From contig NW_017962925.1 in NCBI RefSeq assembly GCF_001661345.1, forward strand, positions 62,001 through 126,000: 64,000 bases of DNA. The letters run 5' to 3'. Shown here piece by piece: positions 20,550 to 31,380 of the stretch (within the stretch, counting starts at the first letter, position 1; every line of letters begins with the position of its first letter). The DNA is from Ascoidea rubescens DSM 1968 (Eukaryota; Ascomycota; Saccharomycetes; Ascoideales; Ascoideaceae). The position numbers and the translations under genes were made by a program. Under the pieces are notes generated by a model. That model ran no database searches, was not told the origin of the DNA, and saw only the letters and a program-made list of their open reading frames with translations.

Positions 20550-21850
20550 TTTGACAAATAATAAGACAATAATAGAACTTGAGAATTTTGCTTTTTTAGA
20601 ATTTTTTTTTTTTTTTTTTTTTTCAGGTTTTATGGGACAAAAAAATTTTTTGTAGGTGGTTTTTTCTGTTTTTTCTGTTGCAGACTTGAAGAGTTTGAGA
20701 AGTTTTGAATATAAAGTAAATTAAGAATATTGGTAATCAGAAATTGCTGTGGGAAAAAGAAAACAAGACAAAAGAAAAGTGGATAAAGTCTATATATTTA
20801 TATGAAAAGGGAAATGAGATAAATTATCCTCAGAGTGGTAGACCGGGCTGTGATTGGCTGATCCGAGCGAAACTCTAATAGAAGAGCCTCCATTGAAAAA
20901 AAACGTAAACAGACGAAATGTGACTTTTTTGGGAGTATTTGTCCGTATAAACCCCTCTATCGAAGCTTTGAAGGTTTGCACTAAGGGTCTGCTTATATAT
21001 TTAGAATGATTGATTGGCTTTCAACCATCTGCAGAGGTTAGTTTGTAACTGTACTCATATACTAGTAGCAGCATATAGATGCCCGCTAAATGCGCTATGC
21101 ATATTATCGTCCAATCCGCGACACGGCGGAGATATCTGCCGAGGGGGTCCGCGCTGCCCATCGGGGTTTCCTAAATAAGGAATCCGAGGGCGCTATTGCG
21201 CTGGGCGAGACCAAATGATTGTTCCGAGGGCGGCGGTCGAGCGCGCAGCGGCGGCAGCAGCGCGAGAGACGGATTGGACAGAAAAAACAGCAGCGGAGGC
21301 GTGAGGAAGATCGAGGATTTTCCGCCAGTGGCAAACATCGCTTCTTCTTTTCCTTCTTCTTGTTCTATAGAAGAGCCTTTCCTGGAAAACAGCAGCTTCA
21401 GCAATTCCAGCAGTTTCAACAGTTTCAACAGCATTTTTTGCAGAGGAACAACATCAGGAAAAATCCGAGCGATCACCATCTCATTGCTCAAACCTACTCT
21501 TCTCGCCCACTAATATCTGTCAACTTCAAGTTTATTGTCCATCCTTTGCTATTTCTTATTCTTGATTCTTGATTCTCGATTCTTGGTTCCTGATTACTGA
21601 CAGCTCTGATAATCTCTTACAGTTCATTTTCGCCATTGATTTTAAATTTTCAAGCAAGCATCTTTATTCATAATTAGTCATTGATTGATAATAGGCACCA
21701 TTTTCTTTTTGGGCTATTACTAATTTCAAAAATTACTCTCAAATACCATCTGATTTTGTCTCTATTTTGATTCATATTTTGCTATTTTGTTATATATTAT
21801 CAATAAAATTAACTTTATATCATCTTTGACTATACTCACAACCATTAAAA
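20550..21850. promoter_or_regulatory. Divergent HEM1/YAP1 promoter with CCAAT boxes and G+C-rich island
   Basis: 1.3 kb between HEM1 (-) and YAP1 (+). On the HEM1 side are a long T tract near 20606-20624, a TATA-like run at 20791-20803 (TATAAATA on the minus strand) and two TGATTGGCT boxes at 20851-20859 and 21011-21019. These read AGCCAATCA on the HEM1 strand, the HAP2/3/4/5-type CCAAT element. 21110-21300 is a G+C-rich island. The YAP1 side has CAG/CAA-type repeats at 21390-21440 and a C/T-rich leader. No extra gene is seen. Confidence 0.6.
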
Positions 21851-23488
21851 ATGTCACTAGTTCACGAAGAAATATCAAAACGAGTTTTAGATCAAATAAC
21901 TCCCAAAAGCAATAAGCGCCAGGAAATTGACATCAACAAAGACGACAAAAATAGCAATGATTCCACTTCATCAAATAAAAAAATATCAAAACCAGGAAGA
22001 AAACCTGTAAATACTGAACCTAAAAACAAAAGAACTGCTCAAAATAGAGCTGCTCAAAGAGCCTTTAGAGAAAGAAAAGAAAAACGTATGAAAGAATTAG
22101 AAGAAAAGGTCGCTGAGTTAGAAAATGAAAAAAAGGCTTCAAACACTGAAGCTGAATTCCTAAGAATGCAAGTAGATATGCTAATGAATGAATTATCAAG
22201 GTATAGAGGAAAATCAGTAAAGGATTTACAATTCCAATTACTCCAAAACACCCCTTCTAATCCCACTTCTAATTCTATCAAAAACCAAACTGATATTTCC
22301 TTATCAAATGCTTCCCCAAATTCTACTCCAAACTCATCTATATCCAACCCCATAACTCCCTCAAATAATCTCTTGCCTTCAAAGCCTTTTACCTTTGAAT
22401 TTCCATGGGATAGCAACAACAACAGCAGCACTAATACTGCAAATAGCAACATCATCACCACCAACAACAACAATTCTAATAATATCAATGCTAATAACAA
22501 CCTCATCTCAAAAAATGCTCCTTTGTGGAACCAAAAATCTCGTCTATCCTTTGCAAATTCTGAACACAGCATCACTTCTTCTGCCCCAAACTCGGAGCCA
22601 ACTAGATCCCTAAACTGCTCTTCCAACTCTTCTCCTTCCGAATACTCTCTCTCTTCCAATATCATCAACAACAATAACAACAATAACAACAACCACGCCA
22701 ACAATAATCCCATACACAATTTCAATAGCTATAATAATTACAATGGCTTTAATATGAACCCCTCCAACACAAACATCTCCAATTCTCAATCAAACTCTCT
22801 TGTTAACCAAAACAATCTCAACATTCTTGACAATATTGACACAATTGATTCCATTGACACAATCAGTACAAATATAAACTCTGTTCCCGAAACTATAAAT
22901 ATCAACGATATTAACTCATTTGCTAATGAATTCGATTTCAATGATAAATTTGATGAAAAGGCTAACGATTTTTGCTCAAAATTATCCCTAGCTTGTGGAA
23001 CAAAAGATTGTCCGGTTCCAAAAGCTAAATCGTCTTCTCAGTCAAACATCCTATTTACTTCACGTACTAATTCAACTTCCCAAAGCCCAATTGATATAAC
23101 AAAGTCAATTTCAAATACAAATATTAACAACATCGGAAACATTGACAATAACAATCTCAATATTAATCTTAATAACGTCCCAGTTAATAGTACTCATAAT
23201 ACTAATATTAATACTAATGGCATTTTTAATAAAAACATTCTCAACAATGAAAATAACATCACTAAAGACATTTTTAATAGCAATTCCTCATTATCTTTCG
23301 ACAATATCATCAACAACAATGATCCTTTTTCGTTTTTAAATCAAGCTTTTGATCCTTCAATCGCTTTTATATTTGATTCCTCTGACGCAAATAATGCTTC
23401 CAATAATAACTTTAAAGACAATAACAAAAACAACAACATTATCAGTAATAACAACAATTTCAATAATAACAACAATTTCAATAATAAC

Positions 23489-23582
<94 letters not shown>

Positions 23583-23583
23583 N

Positions 23584-23679
<96 letters not shown>

Positions 23680-23887
23680 TAATAATAATAATAACGATAT
23701 AGATGATTTGTTTTCGGGCATAAAGTTTGATAATACTTATAGAGATGTCCCTCAAGATTTTGATTTATTTGATAATGATCAATTGGATTCTAATTCAACG
23801 GATCCTCTTTCAAATTTAACAACCGAAGAATCTTTATTTGATACTTTTAATTATTTGAATAATGATAGCATTTTTAATAACCTAAAC

Positions 23888-23935
<48 letters not shown>

Positions 23936-24337
23936 TTGAAAAATAGCAATAGCGACACTTCTACTCCTTCCATTACCACCACTACTAGCACTATTTCTAA
24001 TAATAATCATAACAAAAAATCTTTTCAGCAGTCGCCAATCCCTATTTCAATTCCAGAAGTACCAGAATATGATAACGATGTTAACAATAATAACAATAAT
24101 AACAATAATAACGATGATGACGATGATAACGATGTTGTGCCTTCGAATGACCATGATTTATTGAAATGCTCGGAAGTATGGGACAGAATTACTTCTCATC
24201 CAAAATATTCTGATTTAGATATCGATGGCTTATGTAATGAATTGAGATTAAAAGCAAAATGCTCCGAAAAAGGTGTTGTTGTTTCATCTAATGATTTGAA
24301 TAATATTATGAATAGGGAAGCATCTCCAAGTTTGTAA
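21851..24337 (+). CDS. YAP1: Yap1/Cap1-type AP-1 bZIP factor of the oxidative stress response
   Basis: A redox-sensing transcription factor that is retained in the nucleus on oxidation. The basic region RTAQNRAAQRAFRERKEKR and its leucine zipper lie at about residues 58-110, with the fungal QNRAAQRAFR signature. The n-CRD is at about 374-390 (FCSKLSLACGTKDCPVPK, three Cys). The c-CRD is at about 770-808 (LLKCSEVWDRITSHPKYSD, then LCNELRLKAKCSEKG), also three Cys and overlapping the nuclear-export signal. All expected redox cysteines are present. Between the two CRDs sits a poly-Asn block interrupted by an n at 23583, here in frame. At 828 residues it is longer than yeast Yap1 (650), mainly from Asn tracts. 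Confidence 0.96.
23490..23693. repeat. AAT/AAC run (poly-Asn) in YAP1 with an assembly n at 23583
   Basis: An almost pure AAT run with AAC at both ends. The n keeps the reading frame. A second shorter AAT run lies at 23887-23935 and an AAC/AAT run at 24085-24112. Confidence 0.95.
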
Positions 24338-25107
24338 TCATAATAATAAATATTAAATAAAAAAAAAGAAACAAAATAACAACAAAAAAATTATTATAAT
24401 TGATCTTTTTAATGAACTTATATAATTAAAACACTAAAAAGCTTTTACCGTTATTTGATTTTTTAACTTTTGAATGAGAAGGATAAAAAATGCGCGAATC
24501 ATTAAAGCATTTATTTTCAATTCATTAATTCATTCACTCATTTGTTCGTTCATTGATCATTAGTTTGTTACTTATTAATTACTTCAATGTGCAATCCTTT
24601 TTGAAATGTAATTTTATCAGTATTATAAAAGAAAAAATCATACTATATTGCTGTTTTTTTTTAAACTATATCTTAGTTTTAAATTGAGGTTTATGCCATC
24701 TGGTTAAAATGGCAGATAGGAAATTTATATTTTTTATTAAACTTTATTAAACTTTATTTAACTTTATTTAACCGTTTTATTGTTGTTTTTTTTTGAAAAA
24801 AAGATTACACTCAAAGCCTAAGTTTAAGTTAATATTTATTTTTATTTTATTATTTTAATTTTTTTTCAATTAATCTTTTTTATTTTAGTGTAAAGAAATG
24901 GATTTTTTTTTCAATTACTTTAATTCTATTTTTGATGAGATAGTTATAATTATGGTTTTCTTAATTTTTTATTCAAATCCACTTTCATGTATGTTTACAT
25001 AATTATAAAACTTTGAAATGTACATATTTTAGTTAATAAATATTTTAATTCATAAAAAAAGAAAAAAAAAAGATTAATTTTGAAAGAATTCTTTCTGATA
25101 AATTTAT
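24338..25107. other. Convergent intergenic region, YAP1/ATG37-like
   Basis: Strongly A+T-rich 3' regions of two converging genes, with homopolymer T and A tracts and short direct repeats (AACTTTATT near 24740-24770). No gene is seen. Confidence 0.5.
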
Positions 25108-26472
25108 TTATTTAACTATTAATCTGATAGTTTTAATATTAAAATTGAGAAACTTGTTAAGATTTGTGAAAATAAATAAAACTAATTTCAATATTAAATT
25201 ATAAATGTTGCTTTTAGAAAATTTATCAATTGTCTTTGTTGATTTGAATGTTAATGGAATATCAATGAAATTTTTGTCTATAGGCAATGAACCAGTTTTT
25301 TGAAGATATTTACAAAGAATAAGAATAATAATTGTTGCAATAAAAAAAGACTTGGAAACTGGCAAATAGATTTTGTAAATTTGATGACAAACCATAGTAA
25401 ATATTTCCTTAATTTTAGGTATTATTATTTGAATTTTGGTTATAAAAGATTCATTTTCATGTGAACTGGAATTATCAAAATTATTATGAATTAAAGATCT
25501 ATTGTTTATTCTATTGTTATTATTATTAGCAGTAATTGCATTATCATTTGAATTCTTATTTGGATTTTGACCAGGAGACAATAATGGAAATTTGAAATTA
25601 AAAAAGTTGAAGTTTGGGCTATTATCATTTAAACTTCTATATCTATTGGGCATATCATAATTACTTGGAATGGAATGAACATCTTTTTTAAGATTTTTAA
25701 AATATTCGTAATTTGGAAGATTTCGTATTGAAGTTGAAGTGCTCAATTGAGATGGGTGATGGTAATCGTGTTGTTGATAGTTTGTATAACATAGATTTTG
25801 AAAGGAGGATTTTGGTAATGTATTTTCATCAAAAGATGCTTGTAAAATAGTTGGTAAATTAATTTGAGATTGGGGCTGCTGTTTATTTATAGAAGATAGG
25901 GGATTATAATTGCTTTCAGATCCCAACATCGAAATTGAGTTATAAATAAAAGGGTCCTTAACAGACTGGGGGTTCTCGTAAATTTGAGAATTTGTAGGAG
26001 AAGGAGAGGGAATAATATCTTTAATTTGATCCCATAGAAATTCCAATTCAGATAATAATTCTCGAGCTTCCTGAGTCCCAGAAGCATAAGTTTTCATAGT
26101 CAAGATTAAGAAAGAAATATAACGTCTTTTTGCTTCAGTTCTTGAGATTCCTTCTTGGTCTTTCCAGGCATCCCATTTTCTTTTTGCAGCTTCATCATAG
26201 GGACTAGTTCCCACTGGTCTTACTGGCAACATTCGATCGATGTTTCCTTCAGTTGCTTGTTTATAAAGACCATATAATTTAGTTCTACTTTCAACTGGAG
26301 GTCTGGGTAGTGAGCCGTAACCAGATCTCGTAGAGAGAGCTTTTATAGTCTCTATTGCTTGATCAAACACTCTGTCTTTTTAATCGAGTTAGTAAAGTGT
26401 CATAATAGTGGCAATTTGAGTGGTTAATTTTATAGATTGTTTAATGTAAATCATACCTATTGAGTCAGACAT
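25108..26472 (-). CDS. ATG37: Membrane-anchored acyl-CoA-binding protein, Atg37-like, two exons
   Basis: An acyl-CoA-binding (ACB) domain fills about the first 105 residues (LYGLYKQATEGNI, KRKWDAWKDQEGISRTEAKRRYI). A linker of about 200 polar residues follows, then a membrane segment near the C-terminus (FFIATIIILILCKYLQ). This layout matches Atg37, a peroxisomal membrane protein needed for pexophagy in methylotrophic yeasts; other membrane-bound ACB proteins remain possible. The gene is spliced: exon 1 is 26457-26472 (ATGTCTGACTCAATAG) and exon 2 is 25108-26375. Joining gives MSDSIDRVFDQAIETIKALS, the expected family N-terminus, and 427 residues in all. Without the intron no ATG precedes the domain. 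Confidence 0.85.
26376..26456 (-). other. 81-nt spliceosomal intron in the ATG37-like gene
   Basis: Reading the minus strand, the donor is GTATGA, the branch point an exact TACTAAC, and the acceptor AAAAAG ten bases or so later. Splicing after exon 1 codon fragment G gives ATA GAC AGA GTG TTT GAT, matching the family sequence (IDRVFD). The donor differs from the usual GTATGT at its last base. Confidence 0.85.
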
Positions 26473-27754
26473 GTTCTTAAGAATGGTATATAAATGAGAG
26501 TAGATTAATGGAAATTAAGGGAAAAAAACCCACTAAAATACAACAAAAACAAAAGCCTGATATAAAATACAGAATAAAATGGTACAGTAGGTATAGGAGA
26601 CAATTTGTAACCAAGACAAATCGAGTTTTGAAGTATGTGATTATGAAAATAGTTGAATAAGAAGATAAAACATTATCAATTCAAAAGTATATATTAACAA
26701 ATTTGGATAAGATTGTTGATCAAGATTAACCAGAGCCAAATCCCGCAGCAGAAGGGAGATAATGTGACAATGTGAGAAAACAGTATGGGAAAAAGAGGTG
26801 CGTGGAAAAAAACAATTAGAAATGGTCCTGTTTCCCAAGGGACTGTTCCTAATTCGGGTGAAGTTGGAATTTCCAAAATGTTCAATAGTAAGATAGAAGA
26901 TTCATACAAAAAAATTAATAAAAACAGAAGATAAATAAATCAGAGACTTGAGCAAGATGGAAAGAAAATGGAAAAAAAAAATTGGGGTAGAGTGAAATAA
27001 TTTCCAGCTGGGCAAAATAAGGAGAAGACCAATAAAAGTAAAAAAAACAGCAAATTGAGAAGCCGATAAAATAAAAAGTAGAAACTCAAAGTTGGAATAG
27101 ACTAAAATGTTCACCAAGTGAAAGTATAAATGGACCGAAATATTTATCAAGCAAATATTAAGGTGAGTAAGTGGTGGTTTTATCTTGTTTGAGCCAAAAT
27201 AGGGACCTAACATAGCTCAAGAATAATATCAAAATATAATTCTTGGTAAGGTTCCAGAGTGTTGTCAAACTATTATAATTATTTGAATAACTGTAACATA
27301 TCTAGATATAAAAAAACAATGTTTAATTTCAAATTAATTAATTAATTAATTCATTAATTTTATAATTTATTAATTTTATAATTTCATAATTGTTTATATT
27401 TTTTATATTTTTAATTTTTTTTTGGGTCAATTTTTATAAATCTGTTTAATAGTTTAAATTTTATTTTTTAAATGTTTTACAAATGACCATGACATAAATA
27501 TATTTGTGATTTCCATTAATTAAACAACCTATAAAAGATAATAAATATTACATTAATTTAGTTTATTTTTCAGGAACTAGAATAAGTCATTGTAATGTTA
27601 GTAAGTTTGAACATAATTTTCGAAAAAAATAAATAAAAAAATTATTTTTTTATTTATTTTAAATATAATACAGCTTTAATTAAAATAATACAGCTTTAAT
27701 TTAAATAATACAGCTTTAATTTAAATAATACAGCTTTAATTTAAATAATTAACT
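26473..27754. other. Intergenic region between the ATG37-like gene and RPL12
   Basis: Nearly 1.3 kb of purine-rich (+ strand) DNA followed by A+T-rich DNA and the RPL12 3' repeat. Minus-strand frames at 26641-27213 encode hydrophobic, unrecognised peptides that fit T-rich minus-strand DNA. I cannot support a gene, but the length leaves room for a non-coding RNA. Confidence 0.4.
27664..27748. repeat. 20-base tandem repeat, four copies, 3' of RPL12
   Basis: The core CAGCTTTAAT starts at 27671, 27691, 27711 and 27731, exactly 20 bases apart, within the unit CAGCTTTAATTTAAATAATA. The first copy has two base changes. It ends a few bases before the RPL12 stop codon, so it lies in the 3' untranslated region. 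Confidence 0.95.
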
Positions 27755-28252
27755 TTAAAAGTACTTACTTTCAATATCACCACTGTTGATACCGTCGATG
27801 ATATCGTGAGGGTTTTGACCATCGACACGACAACCGACAGATTGAGCAGTTCCCAAAATTTCCTTAGTAACAGATGTTAAATTTTTACCAAATGATTTTG
27901 AAGTCATTGTTCTTGCAATCTCAATAATTTGATCTAATGCAATGTTACCACTGTGTTTAATGTTCTTAACTTTCTTCCTGTCTCTTGGAGCTTCTTTTAA
28001 AGCGGTTATGACTAAAGATGAAGCAGATGGAACAACAGAACATTGTGCTTGACGGTTTTGAATTCTCAATTGAACAGTGACTTTAATACCTTTGAAATCT
28101 TTGGTGGCTTTAGCAATATCTTCACCAACTTTTTTTGGGGATAAACCTAATGGACCAATTTTAGGAGCTAAAGCAGATGAAGCACCAACTTCACCACCAA
28201 CGGCTCTTAAATATAAGAATTTAACTTCATTTGGATCAAATTTTGGAGGCAT
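27755..28252 (-). CDS. RPL12: 60S ribosomal protein uL11 (L12)
   Basis: This cytosolic large-subunit protein lies at the base of the stalk in the GTPase centre. The 165-residue length is exactly that of yeast Rpl12. [20 protein letters not shown], the Pro-rich [18 protein letters not shown] and the C-terminal RNA-binding domain with [12 protein letters not shown] are all intact. It is uninterrupted by an intron. Its codons are more restricted than those of its neighbours (GAA, AAG, ATT), as expected for high expression. Confidence 0.98.
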   Translation of the reverse strand: MPPKFDPNEVKFLYLRAVGGEVGASSALAPKIGPLGLSPKKVGEDIAKATKDFKGIKVTVQLRIQNRQAQCSVVPSASSLVITALKEAPRDRKKVKNIKHSGNIALDQIIEIARTMTSKSFGKNLTSVTKEILGTAQSVGCRVDGQNPHDIIDGINSGDIESKYF

Positions 28253-29421
28253 TTTGGTGTTATTATTATATTATTACTGCTACTAAAAATTCTATTGAAT
28301 ATCGTTGGTAGTATTATTCAGCCAAAGAGAAACCAAATTCTAGCTTTAGAGATGGAGTCTGTTTTAGTGCTGATTGAAAATTCAGTGATATAAAACTTTA
28401 CTAAGGGGCCCGCACGGAAGGGGAAGTTCTTGAGAAATTGTGTTGAAATAGGCAGAAAAAAAGGCTTCTTGCTTCATTGGGAAAGACGCGCTTTGTTATT
28501 AGCATCTGAGCCCTGACTCTGAGCCTTTAATTTATAATTCCTAAAAGTAGAAATAATGCACGTTTATATAATAAGGGCTGTATATAATTTTTGAAGCCCT
28601 ATATCTTGTGCACGTGTGCTGATTTTCCAGGTGGTATTTTTCGTGGAGGTTTTCGGTGGCTCTCAGCGGAAGTCAGAGCTGAAGCTGGGTCAAAGAAGCT
28701 GCAATGCGAGCATTGAGTTTGTTTTTTTGCTTATGGAAGGAAACTGTTTATTTTACCGGAATCTCCAAGGCCTTTGGGTGCTGAAGTGGTTGCTCTATCC
28801 CGTAACCTGTCGGGTAACTACTAAAGGCTGAAGATTTCGCTGGAGCTGTGGGTTTTGACGAAAAGCGGGCTTATTAATTTTTGTTTTAAAGTGAGCGGCT
28901 TTCGCGGAGAAGTTTGGTTTTTCCAAGATCTGGGTTTGATTAAATGTAAGGAGAGGAATTTTCCACTTCATGTTCACATCTCCAAATCTACAGTTTAACC
29001 AACTAATAGCGACCAGCCCAGAGAGAAGAAACATCGCGAGTTAGTTTGATATTGAAATTACTTGTTATTGATTTCAGACGACGTTTGCTTTGCTTTTATA
29101 ATTTATTTCTTCCCAGCTATCGACTCCAGACCTGTTCCCTCTTTTTGACCAGATTCAGTTTTCTGTTTAGATCCCTCGCTACATCTCCATATCTTTGCTA
29201 ACCAATTAATCGATAAATAATTGAAAATACTATTCAAAACCTTTTGCAGATAGTATAACTGCATTTATTGTTAGAGTTATTATCTTTCCATTTTGGCTTT
29301 TACTTCATTTTACTTCATTTTAATCTGGATTACATTGCTATCAATTAAGTTTTTCCTTATTTGTCTTTGCTTCTCAGTTTTTTTCAATTATTTTAATTGT
29401 TTTTTTTAGTCTTTCTTTAAG
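28253..29421. promoter_or_regulatory. Divergent RPL12/IBD2-like promoter
   Basis: G+C is raised from about 28400 to 29100. A CACGTG core lies at 28611-28616 in a G+T-rich patch, and TATATAA is nearby at 28580-28586. In some yeasts ribosomal protein promoters use Cbf1 with Tbf1; use here is inference. The 71-codon frame at 28616 has no known relatives that I recognise and is not called. Confidence 0.5.
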
Positions 29422-31380
29422 ATGCCTTTGACAACAAGTCTCAATAACAAAGATGACAAAAGCAGCAATAATGGCTATTCAAAACCTTCAAATATAACTC
29501 AGGAGGAAAAAGAAGCTATGTTTCAAGAGCTTTTCAAAAAATTCCAGGAATCTTATTGTGGTGATAATCCTGAACTATATAGCCCATTTCCAACTGATGT
29601 TGTAAACTTGCCTGTACTAACTGATAATGATATTAATGAAATCAGAGCCTTTCTTAAGAAACATGAAATGCTTGTTAAAGAAGGAAAAATCCCAATTCTT
29701 CTAACTGAACCTTCTCACGATGAAAATTTTCATTTCATTAATAACAATAACATTCATAATAATACTAATAAAAATAAAAATAAAATCAATAAGATCAATA
29801 AAATCAATACAAATAGCAGTACTAGTAATCTGAATTGCAAACTTAATCTTGCTGGAAATTCAAGCATAAATAACAGTAAAAGTATTATTAATGATAATAG
29901 CGTGCCTCTCCCTCTCCCTCTCCCTCTACCTAATGAAAATGGCTTGATCCAAAACAGTATTTCGATAACCAAAGAAACTATAAATCTTGATTTCACCAAT
30001 TTCTCTGTTGATTATGATATCCTAAGTAGTACAATACAGGAAATGATGAATAGTGATCCAAATAATCCAAGAGATAAATTAATGGCTTCAATCAAAAGTA
30101 GAGTATATGAAGATTGGAATAAGGAGTATCCCAATCTAACGAGAGAAAGTGCTGCTAAACAAGAATTACTAAATAATTATCTTTTAAATAAATCAAAAAC
30201 CAATACTGTTCGAAATAAAATCATTCAAGATCTGAATCAAAATTCAAGTAAATTCTCAAAAAATAACACAAAATCCAATGATAATGATAATTATATTCTA
30301 CCAAATCCAATCTCGAATCACCCCAATAAATCCAATAGATCTCATAATGACAACAAAATCATTTCAGAAAATCTTAGTGCTACTACAACGAAACCCACTT
30401 CCACCGCTAAAAGTATTGTTTGTGATAAAGAAAATAAACATGGCAAAAATATTGATTTTAAGGAGGAAAATAACCAGTTTCAAAATACCACAGTTGAAAC
30501 TTTTGAAGAATCAAAGACGTTTCAAAACCCCAAATATGGGCTTAATATTCAAACTACACCTGAAAAATCTTCCAGTAACGTTAATATAAATGTAAATATA
30601 AATGTCACGAATGGAAAACTGGAAATTAGCTCCCCTAATCGTGATTCTGATATTAATAATAACAACAAAGAAAATCGTGAAATCCAAGCACCAGATCTGA
30701 CCATGAATCAAAATTCCAATCAAGATTTAAAGAATCCAAGTAAAGTAATAAAACTGGAAAATATTGCCGATACTAATGACAGTAGTGAGACTCCAATTGT
30801 AAAAAAGAAAAATAAGAAAAAATCTAAAAATTCAAATAATTCAAATAATTCAAATAATTCAAATAATTCAAATAAGAATATGAATACCGACGATTTCTAT
30901 TATTGTTTGTTTTGTGAGTATGAAGCTACTTTTGGTTCAAAGCCTGTTAATTTTATTGGGTGGTATAATGCAAGAAGAAAATATCAGGAGGATTTGAAAA
31001 ATAAGCGTAACCAAAGAAAGAAAAATAGAAATTCCAATGATGCTGGCTCTGATCCATTTCATCGTTGTGATTGCCATGAATGTCAAAAACAAAGGAGGGA
31101 ACTTAGTTTATCTCAAAATTCTAGCATGACTCAAAATATGAATTCAAATATTAACCCCAATATGAACATGAACATGAACATGAATATGAATATGAACATG
31201 GGGATGAATCCCAATATGGCAATGAATCCTAATATGAACATGAGAATGAATATCAATACCAATGGGACAATAGACATGAACATGAATATGAATCCTAATA
31301 TGGGAAATAGTTCAAATATGACGATAAATCCTAATATGGGTAATAATACTGACTCAAATGTGAATTCCAATGTGAATTAA
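29422..31380 (+). CDS. Ibd2-like protein with C-terminal CLFCEY motif
   Basis: A 652-residue, mostly low-complexity protein. The best-conserved piece is near residue 493, YYCLFCEYEATFGSKPVNF followed by IGWYNARRKY. This matches, from memory, the C-terminus of yeast Ibd2 (CLFCEY, FG, then I-WYN), a spindle-checkpoint-linked protein; a following CDCHECQKQRR adds a possible metal site. Two structured-looking stretches lie earlier: residues 25-95 (EEKEAMFQELFKKFQES) and about 195-255 (SSTIQEMMNSDPNNPRDKL). The last 80 residues are Met-Asn repeats. The Ibd2 link rests on one short motif, so I give no symbol; Nst1 is an alternative. Confidence 0.7.
   Translation: MPLTTSLNNKDDKSSNNGYSKPSNITQEEKEAMFQELFKKFQESYCGDNPELYSPFPTDVVNLPVLTDNDINEIRAFLKKHEMLVKEGKIPILLTEPSHDENFHFINNNNIHNNTNKNKNKINKINKINTNSSTSNLNCKLNLAGNSSINNSKSIINDNSVPLPLPLPLPNENGLIQNSISITKETINLDFTNFSVDYDILSSTIQEMMNSDPNNPRDKLMASIKSRVYEDWNKEYPNLTRESAAKQELLNNYLLNKSKTNTVRNKIIQDLNQNSSKFSKNNTKSNDNDNYILPNPISNHPNKSNRSHNDNKIISENLSATTTKPTSTAKSIVCDKENKHGKNIDFKEENNQFQNTTVETFEESKTFQNPKYGLNIQTTPEKSSSNVNINVNINVTNGKLEISSPNRDSDINNNNKENREIQAPDLTMNQNSNQDLKNPSKVIKLENIADTNDSSETPIVKKKNKKKSKNSNNSNNSNNSNNSNKNMNTDDFYYCLFCEYEATFGSKPVNFIGWYNARRKYQEDLKNKRNQRKKNRNSNDAGSDPFHRCDCHECQKQRRELSLSQNSSMTQNMNSNINPNMNMNMNMNMNMNMGMNPNMAMNPNMNMRMNINTNGTIDMNMNMNPNMGNSSNMTINPNMGNNTDSNVNSNVN

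Noticed and set aside
26641-27213. Minus-strand hydrophobic frames upstream of the ATG37-like gene
   Set aside because: No family resemblance, overlapping frames, T-rich minus strand; an RNA gene is possible but not supported.
28616-28831. 71-codon + frame in the RPL12/IBD2-like promoter
   Set aside because: It starts at a non-ATG or weak start within the promoter's G+C-richer part and has no recognised relatives.
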